Counted from the first letter of the stretch, positions 32,778-44,143 are shown. The stretch: 64,000 bases of DNA from Melitaea cinxia (GCF_905220565.1 NC_059397.1:19407001-19471000), one strand, 5' to 3'. Made by a program: numbers and translations. Notes: a model not told the origin generated them from the letters alone.

Positions 32778-33767
32778 ATGACTCAATGCACTGACAAGAA
32801 GTGCCCCTTATGCGTGACAAGCTCTCGTAAAGTCGGGGATAACAGCAACACGCCGGTGCGCACAGCCTCGAAAACAGCAATTATTAGGGATGGCGTGACG
32901 GCGACGCTGTTGGACCCGCCACCACCAGCCCCTGCGTCGTCGGTACAAGCTCAGTCTGCATCACCAACACCGAAAACCGCTCTGCCTCCAGCCCTTGCAC
33001 CTGCTGTTCAGGCCATGGAAGATACAAACTTAATATCCCGTATAGGCTCCATGATGGACTCCAAACTGAGCCTGTTAAAAATAGAAATAATTAACGACTT
33101 AAAAAATACGTTACTCACAGAAATCCGAAAAGAGATAGTGGCTGTAACTGCTAAATATGATCTCCTTGAGGAGTCTCACTCGAAATTACTGGACGAACAT
33201 GAATCCCTGATGAAAGAGTTTGCTACATTACGAAATAACTTACTACAGACAGAAGACAAGTTGTCAGAACTGCAGGGACAGTTCAGTAAACAGCAACAAA
33301 AAGCGAGACTCCTCAACATTGAAATCGTAGGACTTCCCTAAACCACTGGCGAGTCGCCGGTTGAACTTGTTACGAGAATCGCCAATCACGCTGGGGTCCA
33401 ACTTCAGCCATATCAAATTCAGTCTGCTCACCGCGTTCAGCCTATGCGTAAAATCGAAGGCCGACCAAAACCAATCGTTGCAACACTTCAGAGTAGGATG
33501 TTGAAGGACAAAATTATCGCGGGACTGCGTAGGGCGAGGGGGATTGGTACCAAAAATCTAAACTTGGCCGGTCCTGACAGGAAATTCTTTGTTAATGAAC
33601 ACCTAACCCCCGAAAATAAACAACTTTTCAACGCCGTAAAAATCCGTGCTAAGGAAAGGTCGTATAAATTCACTTGGATAAGGAATTGCAACATTTTTCT
33701 GAGAAAAAACGAAGAATCTCCTGTCATAACCATAGCTACAGAAAAGGATTTGCAGAAAATAATATAG
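32778..33767 (+). pseudogene. LINE-1 ORF1 with a single in-frame stop
   Basis: The frame starts at ATG 32778 (MTQCTDKKCPLC). It runs through a Pro/Ala-rich linker (residues about 45-75) and a probable coiled coil (about 90-180), and stops at TAA 33339-33341. The same frame stays open from there to 33767, a total of 329 codons plus the terminal stop. The C-terminal half (HRVQPMRK, FFVNEHLTPENKQLF, then WIRNCNIFLRKNEESPV) resembles the FP25K-like nucleic-acid-binding domain common in insect LINE ORF1 proteins. It would normally coat element RNA. One nonsense codon makes this copy defective unless it is read through or complemented. Confidence 0.85.
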
Positions 33768-34245
33768 CATTGATGCTAATTCCGGTCCCTATTGTCGTTT
33801 TATGTAAAATGAAGTCGTACTCACTATGTATTATTTATTGTTGTTCAGTCTTATCCCTCCACTGTAGGCACACACCTTACAACACGTCACATTATACCTC
33901 AAAATTATATATACATTCTAAAACACATACGCATACACTACTTTTGTACATCACACAACGCATTGATTCACATTTACACTGCATCTATACAAATATCATG
34001 ATTCGTGCTTATCGTATAAATAAAAATTGCATCTGTTGTTATCAGCGATTTGATATACTACTCTGTAGTAATTTACTAAACGCACTAAAAGGGAAAAAAT
34101 ATTTATACTTAAAATGTAATATTCCAGCTCCCATGTTCATCCCACTGTATGTAAGTAACCTGCACTCATTTAATCATGTATATTTTAACTCGAATGCGAT
34201 CAAAGTAAAACAAACTACATTTTATTACATAATAAAAATATCCCA
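33768..34245 (+). other. LINE-1 inter-ORF spacer
   Basis: This 478-bp AT-rich gap lies between ORF1 and ORF2. The 194-aa frame across it (33674-34258) is out of phase with ORF1 and has no known motif. Confidence 0.6.
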
Positions 34246-37116
34246 ATGCCTCAGTTAAGCTTATTCTATCAAAACGTACGCGGCTTACGTACAAAAACTG
34301 TGCAATTCAGAAATAATCTATTAACATGCGATCACGACGTTGTGATTATCACTGAAACATGGCTTAAAGAGGGTTTCTATAAGGGTGAACTGTGCGATGA
34401 CCGCTACGACCTATTCCGATGCGATCGTAACGAATCTACATCTTCCAAAAAGCACGGCGGCGGTGTCATGCTGTGTATAAAGCAGAAATTGCGCGCGCGC
34501 GAGCGTCCTGACTGGGCATGCGCAGGCGTCGAGTGCCTTTGGACGACTGTCGCAGCGACTGCACTGGACGCTCGCGATAAGCGCAACTTACATATATGTG
34601 TAGTATATATTCCACCTGACGATAATCACGTCGAGCGTCTTAACAATTTTACGCGTCAGCTAACTAATATCGTATCATTACATCCTAACGATCATTTTAT
34701 CATAGGGGGAGATTTCAATATCTCGCATACTATGTGGTCACCATCGGGCCACACGACCCAAAGAAGCGTTTCTACGGACTTACAATTAGCGACTGATTAT
34801 TTAATCGACTCATGTAACCTATCTGGATTTTGTCAATATAATTTATGTATTAATAAATGTAATAATATTTTGGATTTAATATTTAGCGATACCCACATTG
34901 ATGTTTCTCGATCTTCTACTGCGTTAGTCTCTGAGGATGGCTATCACCCATCTTTGAATTTAAATGCACCGGATCTTATGTTGCCTTGTATTAAACGCGA
35001 ATCTTTTATAAATTATTGCTTCTTTAAAGCCGACTACTACGAAATCAATAACTTTCTACGCAACGTTGACTGGCATACAATACTTCAGGGAAATAGCATA
35101 GACGAAATAACTCAAAAATTTTACCAAATTATTAATAAAGTCATACATGATTTTGTACCAAAAAAATCATTCCACCAGACAGATAAATTTCCCGTTTGGT
35201 ATTCAAGACCCTTAATACGCGTAATAAATGACAAACTCCGAGCGCATAGGCGGTGGATTCGGCACGGTAATCCCAGAGACTACGATGAGTTTTCTATTCT
35301 ACGTAGGCGACAAAAGAAAATCCAAGCAAAATGTTACGATTCCTATCAAGAATATATACAAATAAATCTTAAGAGGAACCCTAAATACCTGTGGTCATAC
35401 TTGAAAACATTACGTAGCAACAACACAGGATACCCCAACGTACTAACATTAGGTGACAATTCCTACCGATGTGAAGCGGACGCTTGCGAAGGTTTCAGCC
35501 ATTTTTTCGAAAGTGTATTTCAAAAACCAGCTTCTCAATATAATCTCCCACCACGAGCGGAATCAACTGATACAATTCATAGGCTAAGCTTCTCTGAGGA
35601 TGTGGTTTTAAAATTGCTAAAAAGTATTGATCTTAACAAGGGCCCAGGTAGTGATAAGATCCCTCCAACGTTTATAAAAAACTGTGCTTCTTGCCTAGCT
35701 AAGCCATTGACCTTAATTTTTAATCTTTCTTTAAACGTTTTTGGCACTTTTCCTAGTATCTGGAAAGAAGCGTTAGTTATACCCATTCATAAAAGTGGTT
35801 CCCGTGGTCGGATTGAGAATTATCGGCCAATCTCAAAATTAAACTTATTTTGTAAAATCTTCGAAAAATTAGTATACCAATCTATAAGTCCGTTAATTCT
35901 CTCTTCGATCCCGGATGAGCAACATGGATTTATGAAGAGGTGTTCTACTGTAAGCAATTTAATGGTATTCACAGATTACATCTTTCGCTCAATGGATAGT
36001 GGTATTCAAGTTGACGCTATATACACAGATTTTGAAAAAGCGTTCGACAGGGTTGATCACGTAATTCTGTTACACAAGTTGCATGCCCTGGGTATAAGGG
36101 GTGACCTATTTAGATGGATAAGCTCGTACGTAACAAATAGGAGTCAAGCCATAACCTTGGGAAGAGTGCAAAGTTCTTACGTTTCGGTTATTTCTGGAGT
36201 TCCTCAGGGGTCTATACTGGGTCCATTACTCTTCAATGCGTATCTCTACGATATTGGTTCATGTTTAACTTACTCTAAATTTATAATGTTTGCTGACGAC
36301 AAGAAGATTTATTTAAAAATTAATAACATCACTGATTGCCACAAAATACAATGTGATCTAAATAATCTATACATATATTATTTAACTAATCGTATCACTG
36401 TAAACACAGCTAAATGTCATCAAATTACTTTCACTCGTAAAAAGAATCCTATATTATATACTTATGCTATAAACAATGTCCCCGTCGTAAGAGTCGATTC
36501 TGTTCGAGACCTAGGGGTGATACTAGATTCCAAAATGACTTTTGTAAATCATATCGATACAATAATTTCTAAAGCATATAGTCAACTAGGTTTCATATCA
36601 CGAGTTTGCAACACATTTAAAAATATAGGTTGTATCAAAATTTTATACTTCTGCTTCGTTCGAACTATACTGGAATACGCTTGTAGTATATGGGCCCCTG
36701 TATACAATGTACACATCGACAGGATTGAATCACTCCAGAAAAAAATTATAAAACTTTTAAATTTCAAAAGTTACAGAATCTGTCCCACCTATGTTGATTC
36801 ATGTAAACACTACCAAATAGAATCCCTATCCCAACGTCGTAAGCAGTACGACATTATCCTATTGCATGATATCGTGAGTGGGAAAATAGATTGCAGTGAG
36901 CTTTTATCCCAGATTGAATTCCGAATACCATCAAGACGCTCTAGACATATTAAACCATTGTTCCATACACCTCGAGTAAGAACTAATTACGCACGTAACT
37001 CGGTCCTCTGCCGTATTGTCAATACGTATAACACGCAGTATCCAAACTTAGACCTGTTTTACCTAAGAACGAAGACGGCACTTAAAAAAGAAATCAAAAT
37101 GATGCATTTTTCGTAG
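34246..37116 (+). CDS. LINE-1 ORF2: endonuclease and reverse transcriptase
   Basis: The enzyme nicks target DNA and copies element RNA at the nick. The 956-residue frame starts at ATG 34246. The APE-type endonuclease occupies about residues 5-240: QNVRG at 9-13, the TETW glutamate at 37, GGDFN around 155-158, and DGYHP with its His near 234. The reverse transcriptase occupies about 440-720: NKGPGSDKIPP near 464, YTDFEKAFD with its Asp at 595, GVPQGSILGPLLFN, and the active-site FADD at 682-685. The C-terminal part has KxWAPVY-like and FYLRTK motifs and no RNase H domain, as expected for Jockey/CR1-group LINEs. No stops or frameshifts are seen, so all catalytic motifs appear intact. Confidence 0.92.
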   Translation: MPQLSLFYQNVRGLRTKTVQFRNNLLTCDHDVVIITETWLKEGFYKGELCDDRYDLFRCDRNESTSSKKHGGGVMLCIKQKLRARERPDWACAGVECLWTTVAATALDARDKRNLHICVVYIPPDDNHVERLNNFTRQLTNIVSLHPNDHFIIGGDFNISHTMWSPSGHTTQRSVSTDLQLATDYLIDSCNLSGFCQYNLCINKCNNILDLIFSDTHIDVSRSSTALVSEDGYHPSLNLNAPDLMLPCIKRESFINYCFFKADYYEINNFLRNVDWHTILQGNSIDEITQKFYQIINKVIHDFVPKKSFHQTDKFPVWYSRPLIRVINDKLRAHRRWIRHGNPRDYDEFSILRRRQKKIQAKCYDSYQEYIQINLKRNPKYLWSYLKTLRSNNTGYPNVLTLGDNSYRCEADACEGFSHFFESVFQKPASQYNLPPRAESTDTIHRLSFSEDVVLKLLKSIDLNKGPGSDKIPPTFIKNCASCLAKPLTLIFNLSLNVFGTFPSIWKEALVIPIHKSGSRGRIENYRPISKLNLFCKIFEKLVYQSISPLILSSIPDEQHGFMKRCSTVSNLMVFTDYIFRSMDSGIQVDAIYTDFEKAFDRVDHVILLHKLHALGIRGDLFRWISSYVTNRSQAITLGRVQSSYVSVISGVPQGSILGPLLFNAYLYDIGSCLTYSKFIMFADDKKIYLKINNITDCHKIQCDLNNLYIYYLTNRITVNTAKCHQITFTRKKNPILYTYAINNVPVVRVDSVRDLGVILDSKMTFVNHIDTIISKAYSQLGFISRVCNTFKNIGCIKILYFCFVRTILEYACSIWAPVYNVHIDRIESLQKKIIKLLNFKSYRICPTYVDSCKHYQIESLSQRRKQYDIILLHDIVSGKIDCSELLSQIEFRIPSRRSRHIKPLFHTPRVRTNYARNSVLCRIVNTYNTQYPNLDLFYLRTKTALKKEIKMMHFS

Positions 37117-37430
37117 TATTATCAAAAATATTCAAAACCAGCACCTACAGATTTATACACAAACCCACACTAACACACCTTCGTCTTACATGCACACACC
37201 TACACAAACACGCATTCACCTTTTCATGTCTTACACTCACCTCTAACTGCAGTGGAGGATACGGAACATAGCCGTTTACTTTTCATTACTTTCTGTTATT
37301 TTTTAAATATAGTGTCTAGTTATGTAATTTATAAAGAATAATATTTTTATATATCAGTGTGATCCTATTTTGGCCATATTTGTAAATTATATTGTAACAT
37401 ACTATTGTAACATAACGCTGTCGGATTGCC

Positions 37431-37456
37431 TATAAAATAAATAAATAAATAAATAA
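37431..37456 (+). repeat. LINE-1 3' tail (AAAT)n
   Basis: Tandem AAAT units close the LINE and are immediately followed by truncated SINE sequence. Confidence 0.8.
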
Positions 37457-37692
37457 AGCCGACCGATGGTGGGATAACCATCCAACTGCTGGCTTTGAAA
37501 TACACAGGCTGAAGACGGGCAGCAGCGTCTTCGATGCGACAAAGCCAGCCCTGCAGTCACCAACCCGCCTGTCCAGCGTGGTGAGTATGGGCAAAACACA
37601 TGAGTTCACGCCATTTTTGGCGTGAACTTGTGGAGGCCTATTTCCAGTAGTGGACTGCGAAAGGCTGCTGTGATGATAATGATGTGATGATG
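37457..37692 (+). mobile_element. RTE-tailed SINE, family A, 5'-truncated copy A5
   Basis: It starts in the middle of the family ('gccgaccgatggtgggataa') and continues to the 3' end 'gaggcctatttccagtagtg' and a (GATG)-like tail. It begins directly at the LINE-1 tail. 'aataaaataa' after it matches the tail sequence and may be the target duplication. Confidence 0.8.
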
Positions 37693-38139
37693 TGACTGAC
37701 AATAAAATAAGTTTTAACGACACCTTTTCATTTGAGATTGATTTCTTCAGACAGTTTAGTATTTAAGTAAATAAAAGAAATAACTCAAGTACACATTATA
37801 TCACCAACTTATAATTAGTAATAATGTTACATAGACCAACGTTATATACAATGTTATACTCGTATGTATTATGAAGACTATATTTATATATCTAACGCTT
37901 TTAATGAACATATCATATAACTGAATACTATTTCCTTGCAAATATAAAAAACTGTTCAAAGTTAACGAAACAAAAAGCTTAAACATTCACGTTCATTTCA
38001 TTCATTCAATATGGAATGTCATTCAAAATGATTAGTACTTTCAAAATAAATACGCGAACAACACGAGCAATGTGCGTCAATGGAGCGGATAAACGGACAC
38101 AAGTGTTTTTTTAATGAATAATGTAAGATTATTCAAATT
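37693..38139. other. Intergenic DNA, nothing recognised
   Basis: No gene or repeat family was found. Confidence 0.4.
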
Positions 38140-38350
38140 TCCTGCTCAAAATATGGAGCAGCCAGACTGGGGTAGTACCTAGACCTTACAGAAGACCACA
38201 GCTAAATAATACTGCTTTCAAGCAGTGTTGTGTTCCTGTTGGTGAGTAAGGTGACCGAGCTCCTGGGGGGAATTATGGGATAGAGTCGGCGACGCGCTTG
38301 CGGTAATCGCTTACCAGGTGAGTCGTACGATTATTTTCCGACCTAGTTAT
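38140..38350 (+). repeat. Repeat family C, copy C4
   Basis: 'tcctgctcaaaatatggagc', 'agaccacagctaaataatac', 'gttcctgttggtgagtaagg', 'gagtcggcgacgcgcttgcg'. It lacks the 'tgttgcaggcgtctata' segment. Confidence 0.75.
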
Positions 38351-39164
38351 ATAAAAAAATATGTAAATTTTATTTAAAATTATTAATTATAAATATTTTT
38401 ATTAAACATCCAAAAATGTATTCATAATAAAAAGAGAATCTTGAATAAAATTGTTTTCTTAACTCGTGTTTCATGTTTTATTCTTATTTCAAATACATGA
38501 AAAAATAATAATTGAGAAGTACTTCACATTCAATTTACAGAAAACGCATCCTCGGAATAGGTTCGTTTTTATTAATTTATTTAGTTTCAAGACTGAAAGG
38601 CGATTCAAACGTACTTTTATATAATATTTCTGCGGAGTCTTTATTATAAATTCTATTGTTTTGTGGCAAACACCACGAAGCTCTCAGTTTTTATTTTATC
38701 TAACAAACAAAAGCAGTTTTTCGTACACTTTTTCTTCCCAACAATAGTATTATATTTTAATACATTAAAGCTATTATTTTTTTAATAAATCGGCCTTTTT
38801 TCACAAAGGACACGAAAATTCAGATGTTCGTTTTATTAGCGGTTTCCCTCTCAATAACTCATCCTCTAAAAACGTATTTTAATAAAAATGTTTAAGTATA
38901 AAATGGGTTTTTCGCTAATAAGTGAATTCCGCAACATTTTTCGAGGAAAATAGGAGTACAGCGAACACAAAGATAACAAGAAGTCGTTCCGTTTTTACCG
39001 GCGATTTTATTATCAAATTAAATTGAATGAAATTCTTACTTATGACCCAATTTCTTGTGACAATATAAAAGCAAAATTCATTGATAATGTGTTCTATAGT
39101 TAATGTAAAAAACATGCAATTTTTGTAAGAATATTATTATAATTATGCGCACAGGGCAGTCTTA
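38351..39164. other. AT-rich DNA, nothing recognised
   Basis: No gene is supported. Confidence 0.45.
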
Positions 39165-39378
39165 TTGTGGTGGGAAGCTCAGGAAATATCTTGCTTATAA
39201 CTTAGAGCAGCCCAACTGTGGAAGCACCTAAAACTTACAAAATATCACAGCTGAAGCACGCAACAGTGATGTGTTCCTGTAGTGAGTAAGGTGAGCAGTT
39301 CCTGGGGGGAATTGGAGATGGAGTCGGCAACGCGCTTGCGGTGCTTCTTGTGTTGCAGACGTCTATAAGCTACGGTAA
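39165..39378 (+). repeat. Repeat family C, copy C5, truncated
   Basis: 'tgtgttcctgtagtgagtaa', 'gagtcggcaacgcgcttgcg', 'tgttgcagacgtctataagc'. The match ends after 'tacggtaaaa'. Confidence 0.7.
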
Positions 39379-40249
39379 AAAAACTTCGTTTCAACACATT
39401 AAACGCCGCCTTGATTCTTTGGTTTATCTGTTTGTGCCATGGGGGATGACCGCGAGCCAGTGTTAACTTAAAGAATATGACTTAGAAAAATATGTCATAT
39501 AGTGTACGGAAAAATAGGTAAGATATTAAAGAATGGTTATGATAGTATAATAAAAACTTATAATAAACATTTTGTAAATAAGGACTTTTAAGCTGGCCCA
39601 ATGGACTAAACAAGTGAGGCCCAACTCCCCCATGGCGTTCAACGTGTTAATAACCACCGAGAATTAGTCCAACAAAGAAAAAATGCAGTTGAAAATATTA
39701 CCCATTAAAAACAGTAACACAGAAAATACCATCATTATATTACACTTCATTATCACTCCGTTAAAATTAAAAAGGTTAATAAAATATAATTATTACTTAT
39801 TTGTGGCGTTATTAAAACGATTTTATGACGGTTTTTACGGCGAAATTACTTCATTAAACGTTTTTAATAGACTCAGAGAGGCTAAACTTTTGGCTTTCGG
39901 AACTGAGGATCTTTTAAAAATAATCTCTGGAACACGTTTGATTTACGTTTACAAGTTTTTGCTTGAGGTTTTTATAATGGACTTAAGAAGTCTATCTTTT
40001 GTTATTTAGATTAAATGAGCAGATTTTTTCCTTAATATGGGAACGATTTGTTTTGCATTATACACAATAAAATAAGAAGCGATCCAAATTTTATTTATAC
40101 GTGTGGTGATGTTAAAAATAAAAATTTTGCTAAACTTCTGACTGTGACATGTGTACTATCATGGCTTTGTACATAAAATTTATATTGTTTTACAAAATCG
40201 TTAACATGTTTAGAAAAGGGGTGATTTATTATAGAACAAAATTAACAAA
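39379..40249. other. AT-rich DNA, nothing recognised
   Basis: The 108-aa frame at 39683-40009 starts at an ATG but shows no recognisable domain. I do not call it a gene. Confidence 0.4.
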
Positions 40250-40432
40250 CTAAACGTGCTCCCCGAGGCAAGGTGGAGTGACCCACAAGGAATAACGACC
40301 AGACCGGAAATAAATATCTTATTGAAGTCAAATATCCACTCCGAGCAGGAATCGAACCTGCGGCCGTTGGCGTTTAGGCGGCGCCGACACGGCACGCGGA
40401 CCATTACACCAGAGCGGTCGTCGATAATGTAC
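40250..40432 (-). mobile_element. tRNA-derived SINE, family B (head type II), 3'-truncated
   Basis: Minus-strand head: 'gctctggtgtaatggtccgc', box B 'gcaggttcgattcctgc', then 'tcggagtggatatttgac', 'tttccggtctggtcg' and the first part of the body. The 3' half is absent. Confidence 0.8.
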
Positions 40433-41058
40433 AAATAATATATATTGCTATTATATAATATATAATAGCAGGGTTAAACTTCGGCTAGTTAACTCAACTA
40501 TTCCGTGAAGTTACGTTCAAGCAGCTATCCTGGTTGTAAACACACCTTGCCATTCTTCGAAAAGAAATGAATTTGTTGTTTTTAATTTACCTGTAAGGTA
40601 AAGAAAAACGAATATTAAATAAGATTTCTCAAATTACGAGTAAAATGTAACACATAAATCGAGGGTGAAAGGGCAGTAGGGAAGTTTTTCGCAGGATGAA
40701 TGAGGTCATTGCTTTTACGGATTGCTTTTTAGGATTTCGTACCAAAAAGTTACCTGCAGAGGAAATTATTTCTAAGACTCGACTGTATTTCTGTTAATTT
40801 GGTATAGAAATGTATATGTTGAATATTCCAGAATCTTTATTTATATAGTAGATATCAAGTTACTTAGTTATATGCAAAAAGACTTAAAATGTGTCACGTA
40901 GAAGATATGTGTTATTTAATTATTATTTTTTTCATATGGAAATTTGTTGTATTTTTCAACAGGATATCACAAAATGAATGAATAACGGATAAGAACTATG
41001 ACTAGTGTACAGCAGTTCGGAACACCTTGAGGTAAGACGCGACTTTGTTCCTTTTTAA
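40433..41058. other. AT-rich DNA, nothing recognised
   Basis: No gene is supported. Confidence 0.4.
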
Positions 41059-41096
41059 CCGACTCCAAAAAAAGAGAAGGTCACTCAATTCGACCG

Positions 41097-41097
<1 letters not shown>

Positions 41098-41129
<32 letters not shown>

Positions 41130-41142
41130 ATGTGTGTGTGTG
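41098..41142 (+). repeat. (TA)n/(TG)n microsatellite
   Basis: A TA run is followed by TGTG, at the SINE insertion point. Confidence 0.85.
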
Positions 41143-41143
41143 T

Positions 41144-41458
41144 GTACTGTGTGGCTACGGTACTGAAGAATATAGCCACCCCCTCTCTTCCCGTGGGTGT
41201 CGTAAAAGGCGACTAAGGGATAACACAGTTCCATTACTACCTTGTAACTTAAAAAGCCGATTGGTGGCGGGATAACTATCCAACTGCTGGCTTTGAAATA
41301 CACAGGCCGAAGACGGGCAACAGCGTTTTCGATGCGACAAAGCCTGCCCAGCGTAGTAACTATGGGCAACACACATGAGTTCACGTTATTTTTGGCGTAA
41401 GCTTGTGGAGGCCTATGTCCAGCAGTGGACTGTATAGGCTATAATGATGAATGATGAT
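41144..41458 (+). mobile_element. RTE-tailed SINE, family A, copy A6
   Basis: A sense copy starting 'gtactgtgtggctacggtac' and ending 'actgtataggctataatgat'. It has a small internal deletion before 'gcctgcccagcgtagtaact' (the 'gccctgcggtcaccaacccg' block is missing). Confidence 0.85.
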
Positions 41459-42068
41459 ATATATTTATGTATGTTCGGGGTTAACTTCGTTGTTTATGAA
41501 CAGATTTTGATAATTCTTTTTTTGTTGGAAAGTAGATATCCCAGGTGTGGTACCATGATAAGAAAATCAGGATCTGATGATGGAATCCCAGAGAAATCGA
41601 GGGGAAACCCTTGAAAATCCGCATAACTTATTACTGGGTGTACTGATTTTGATGATTTTTAATTTAATCGAAAGCCGATGTTTATCTTGTGATCATATTT
41701 AAATTTCATCGAGATCTGATTACAATGGAGAAATCTCTGATAATGCGTATTTCCTTGACTATTTTTTCGTCTATCAACGTTGTATTATTTGTCAATATAA
41801 TTGAAGTCGGTTTTTTTCGTTTGCCAGCAAACACAATTATTATTCTATCAAGATTTTTTTTCCTTTTTATGTACGTCAACACATTAGCTCTCATAAGATA
41901 GAATAACGCCCCACAAGGAACGTCATTCCAACAATTCACCTGGAAGTAATAGCTGATGTAAATTAGTTCTTGAAGGAAGTGTGCTTAAACAACTTATTTT
42001 CGAGTCTAATGATTATTTTATAATCGCTCCTAAATGTTCCGTGTTTATGTACAATCGCCTGTTTTTAT

Positions 42069-42289
42069 ACCGACTTCAAAAATACAGAAGAATCTCAATT
42101 CGACTGTTTAAATATGTCAGAACCTCATAACTTTTGGTTGGAACTGGGTGGACCGCCTTCAATTTTTCTTTTTTTCAATCAAAAGCTGACGAGTGCTTTT
42201 TGAGTTATCTTTAACAATGCCTATTTACTTAAATATTTTTTCTTTGACCAATGTGGCATTACAGATCGATATAATTGAAGTCCATTTTT
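42069..42289. repeat. AACCGACTTC-family element, internally deleted, copy D6
   Basis: It runs from 'accgacttcaaaaatacaga' to 'tataattgaagtccattttt'. It directly abuts copy D7 in the same orientation. Confidence 0.75.
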
Positions 42290-42906
42290 TAACCGACTTC
42301 CAAAAAAGGAGGAGGTTCTCAATTCGACTGTATTTTTTTTTTTTTTTTTTTTTTATGTATGTTACATCAGAACTTTTGACCGGGTAGACCGATTTCGACA
42401 AATTTTGTTTTAATCGAAAGGTGGTGTGTGCCAATTGGTCCCATTTAAATTTATTTGAGATCTAACAACTACTTTTCGAGTTATATCTAATAATGCGTTT
42501 TTACTTGATGCTTTTTTCGTCGACCTACGTTGTATTATACCGCATAACTTTCTACTGGATGTACCGATTTTGATAATTCTTTTTTTGTTGGAAAGGGGAT
42601 ATCCCTAGTTTAGTACCGTGATAAGAAAACCAGGATCTGATGATGGGATCCCAGAGAAATCGAGGGAAACTCTCAAAAATCCGTAATAACTTTTTACTGG
42701 GTGTACCGATTTTGATAATTTTTAATTTAATCGAAAGCTGATGTTTATCATGTGGTCACATATAAATTTTATCGAGATCTAATAACTACTTTTTGAGTAA
42801 TCTTTAATAACGCGTAGTTGCTTGACTATTTTTTCGTCGATCTACGTTGTATTACTTGTCGATGTAATTGAAGTCGGTTTTTTTTTCGTTTGCGAGCAAA
42901 CACAAT
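42290..42906. repeat. AACCGACTTC-family element, near-complete copy D7
   Basis: It starts 'aaccgacttccaaaaaagga' and ends 'attgaagtcggttttttttt' followed by 'cgtttgcgagcaaac'. The inverted termini AACCGACTTC/GAAGTCGGTT are perfect. It is collinear over its length with D10 at 62.2-62.8 kb in opposite orientation. It is non-coding, so transposition would need outside help. Confidence 0.85.
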
Positions 42907-43450
42907 TATTTTCATCTGCGAACAAGCATAATTATTATAACCTTCTATCATTCTCTATAAACACGCTTTATGACGAAAAACACATTTTTAAATTCCACTA
43001 ATTCCAGAGAATTATATCTTGAAAAGTTACTCTTTCAGTTTGTAAAATTAGTTGACTTCAATAAGAATCAATGAAAAGCAGTTTAAGTAGACTTTGATGG
43101 ATTTCGTTAAGATCGGGATCGAGCTGCAGACGACAGGGATCAGTCACAGCTCTGTTACAATCTCTGAGAAAATACTTTTAGAGATTTGATATTATATCAA
43201 ATAACTAAAAACTGTCCTGGATTTGACAGTATTCTTTCTAGTTGAAATTTCAATTTAAATTAATTTTAATTATTGTTTGATATTGAAGTTATGGAAATCA
43301 AAGAGTTGAATTTTGAATAATAGATTTATTGATTGTTGGCGTTACAAGAGAGATAATTGATAGGAATAACTTGTAGGTGGGTAGAAAAAAAAAAGTCGAC
43401 AAACAGATAATAATGTTGCCGATATTAAAATAAAAATTACTTATTTCTCA

Positions 43451-43778
43451 TCATTACAGCCTATACAGTCACACTGCTGGACATAGGCCTCCACAAGTTT
43501 ACGCCAAAAATAACGTGAACTCATGTGCCTTGCCCATAGCCACCACGCTGGGCAGGCGGGTTGGTGACCGCAGTGCTGGCTTTGTTGCACCGAAGACGCT
43601 GCTGCCCGTCTTCGGCCTGTGTATTTCAAAGCCAGCAGTTAGATGGTTATCCCGCCATCGGTCGGCTTCTTAAGTTCCAAGGTGGTTGTGGAACCTTGTT
43701 ATCCCTTAGTCGCCTCTTACGACACCCACGGGAAGAGAGGGGGTGGCTAAATTCTTTAGTGCCGTAGTCACACAGCAC
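43451..43778 (-). mobile_element. RTE-tailed SINE, family A, full-length copy A7
   Basis: It is flanked by a perfect 15-bp duplication, 'attacttatttctca' (43436-43450 and 43779-43793), which fixes the element at 328 bp. From the plus strand it reads tail first, 'tcattacagcctatacagtc', to 'gccgtagtcacacagcac'. Confidence 0.92.
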
Positions 43779-43821
43779 ATTACTTATTTCTCAATAAATA
43801 GTATATATTGGAAGAATTACA

Positions 43822-44143
43822 TCTATACAAATAAGTAAAATTGAAGTGTCTGTTTGTAATATTAAAATAACTGCTTTTTACTAAATTTTAAATATACACG
43901 GTGCATTTACCAAAATAACATTTTTTTTTAAATTTATATCTGTCTGTTTTTCTGTCTGTCTGTTTGTTCCGGCTAATCTTTGAAATGGCTGGACCGATTT
44001 TAACAGGACTTTCACTGGCAGATAGCTGATGTACTAAGGAGTAACTTAGATGACTTTGATTTTAGATTTTTTTTAAAGCTCTGCGAATTGAACAATAACC
44101 GCTTTGTCGAATTCCGCGCGGACAAAGTCGCGAGCACAGCTAG
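43822..44143 (+). mobile_element. Non-autonomous Helitron, copy H1
   Basis: It begins TCTATACAAATAAG directly after A and ends GAGCACAGCTAG directly before T. A hairpin (ctttgtc at 44102-44108, gacaaag at 44121-44127) stands 12 nt before CTAG. These are the Helitron termini. At 322 bp it has no Rep/helicase gene. Confidence 0.87.

Larger units (their letters stand above)
32709..37456 (+). mobile_element. LINE-1: non-LTR retrotransposon of the Jockey/CR1 group
   Basis: It has a short leader, ORF1 (broken by one stop), a 478-bp gap, an intact ORF2 and a 3' UTR ending in (AAAT)n at 37431-37456. The 5' boundary is approximate, placed where a neighbouring repeat stops matching. I found no convincing target duplication, because a truncated SINE sits directly at the 3' tail. 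Confidence 0.85.
41059..41838. repeat. AACCGACTTC-family element, copy D5, split by an A SINE
   Basis: It runs from 'aaccgactccaaaaaaagag' to 'gaagtcggtttttttcgttt' plus 'gccagcaaac'. The SINE A6 interrupts it inside a (TA)n run at 41098-41126. Interior blocks are shared with copies D7 and D10. Confidence 0.8.

Noticed and set aside
33674..34258. A 194-aa frame in LINE-1 between the ORFs
   Set aside because: It overlaps the end of ORF1 out of phase, is AT-driven and shows no domain.
39683..40009. 108-aa frame starting with ATG as a small host gene
   Set aside because: It has no recognisable domain or signal and very AT-rich codons, with no supporting context. It is left unannotated as a gene.
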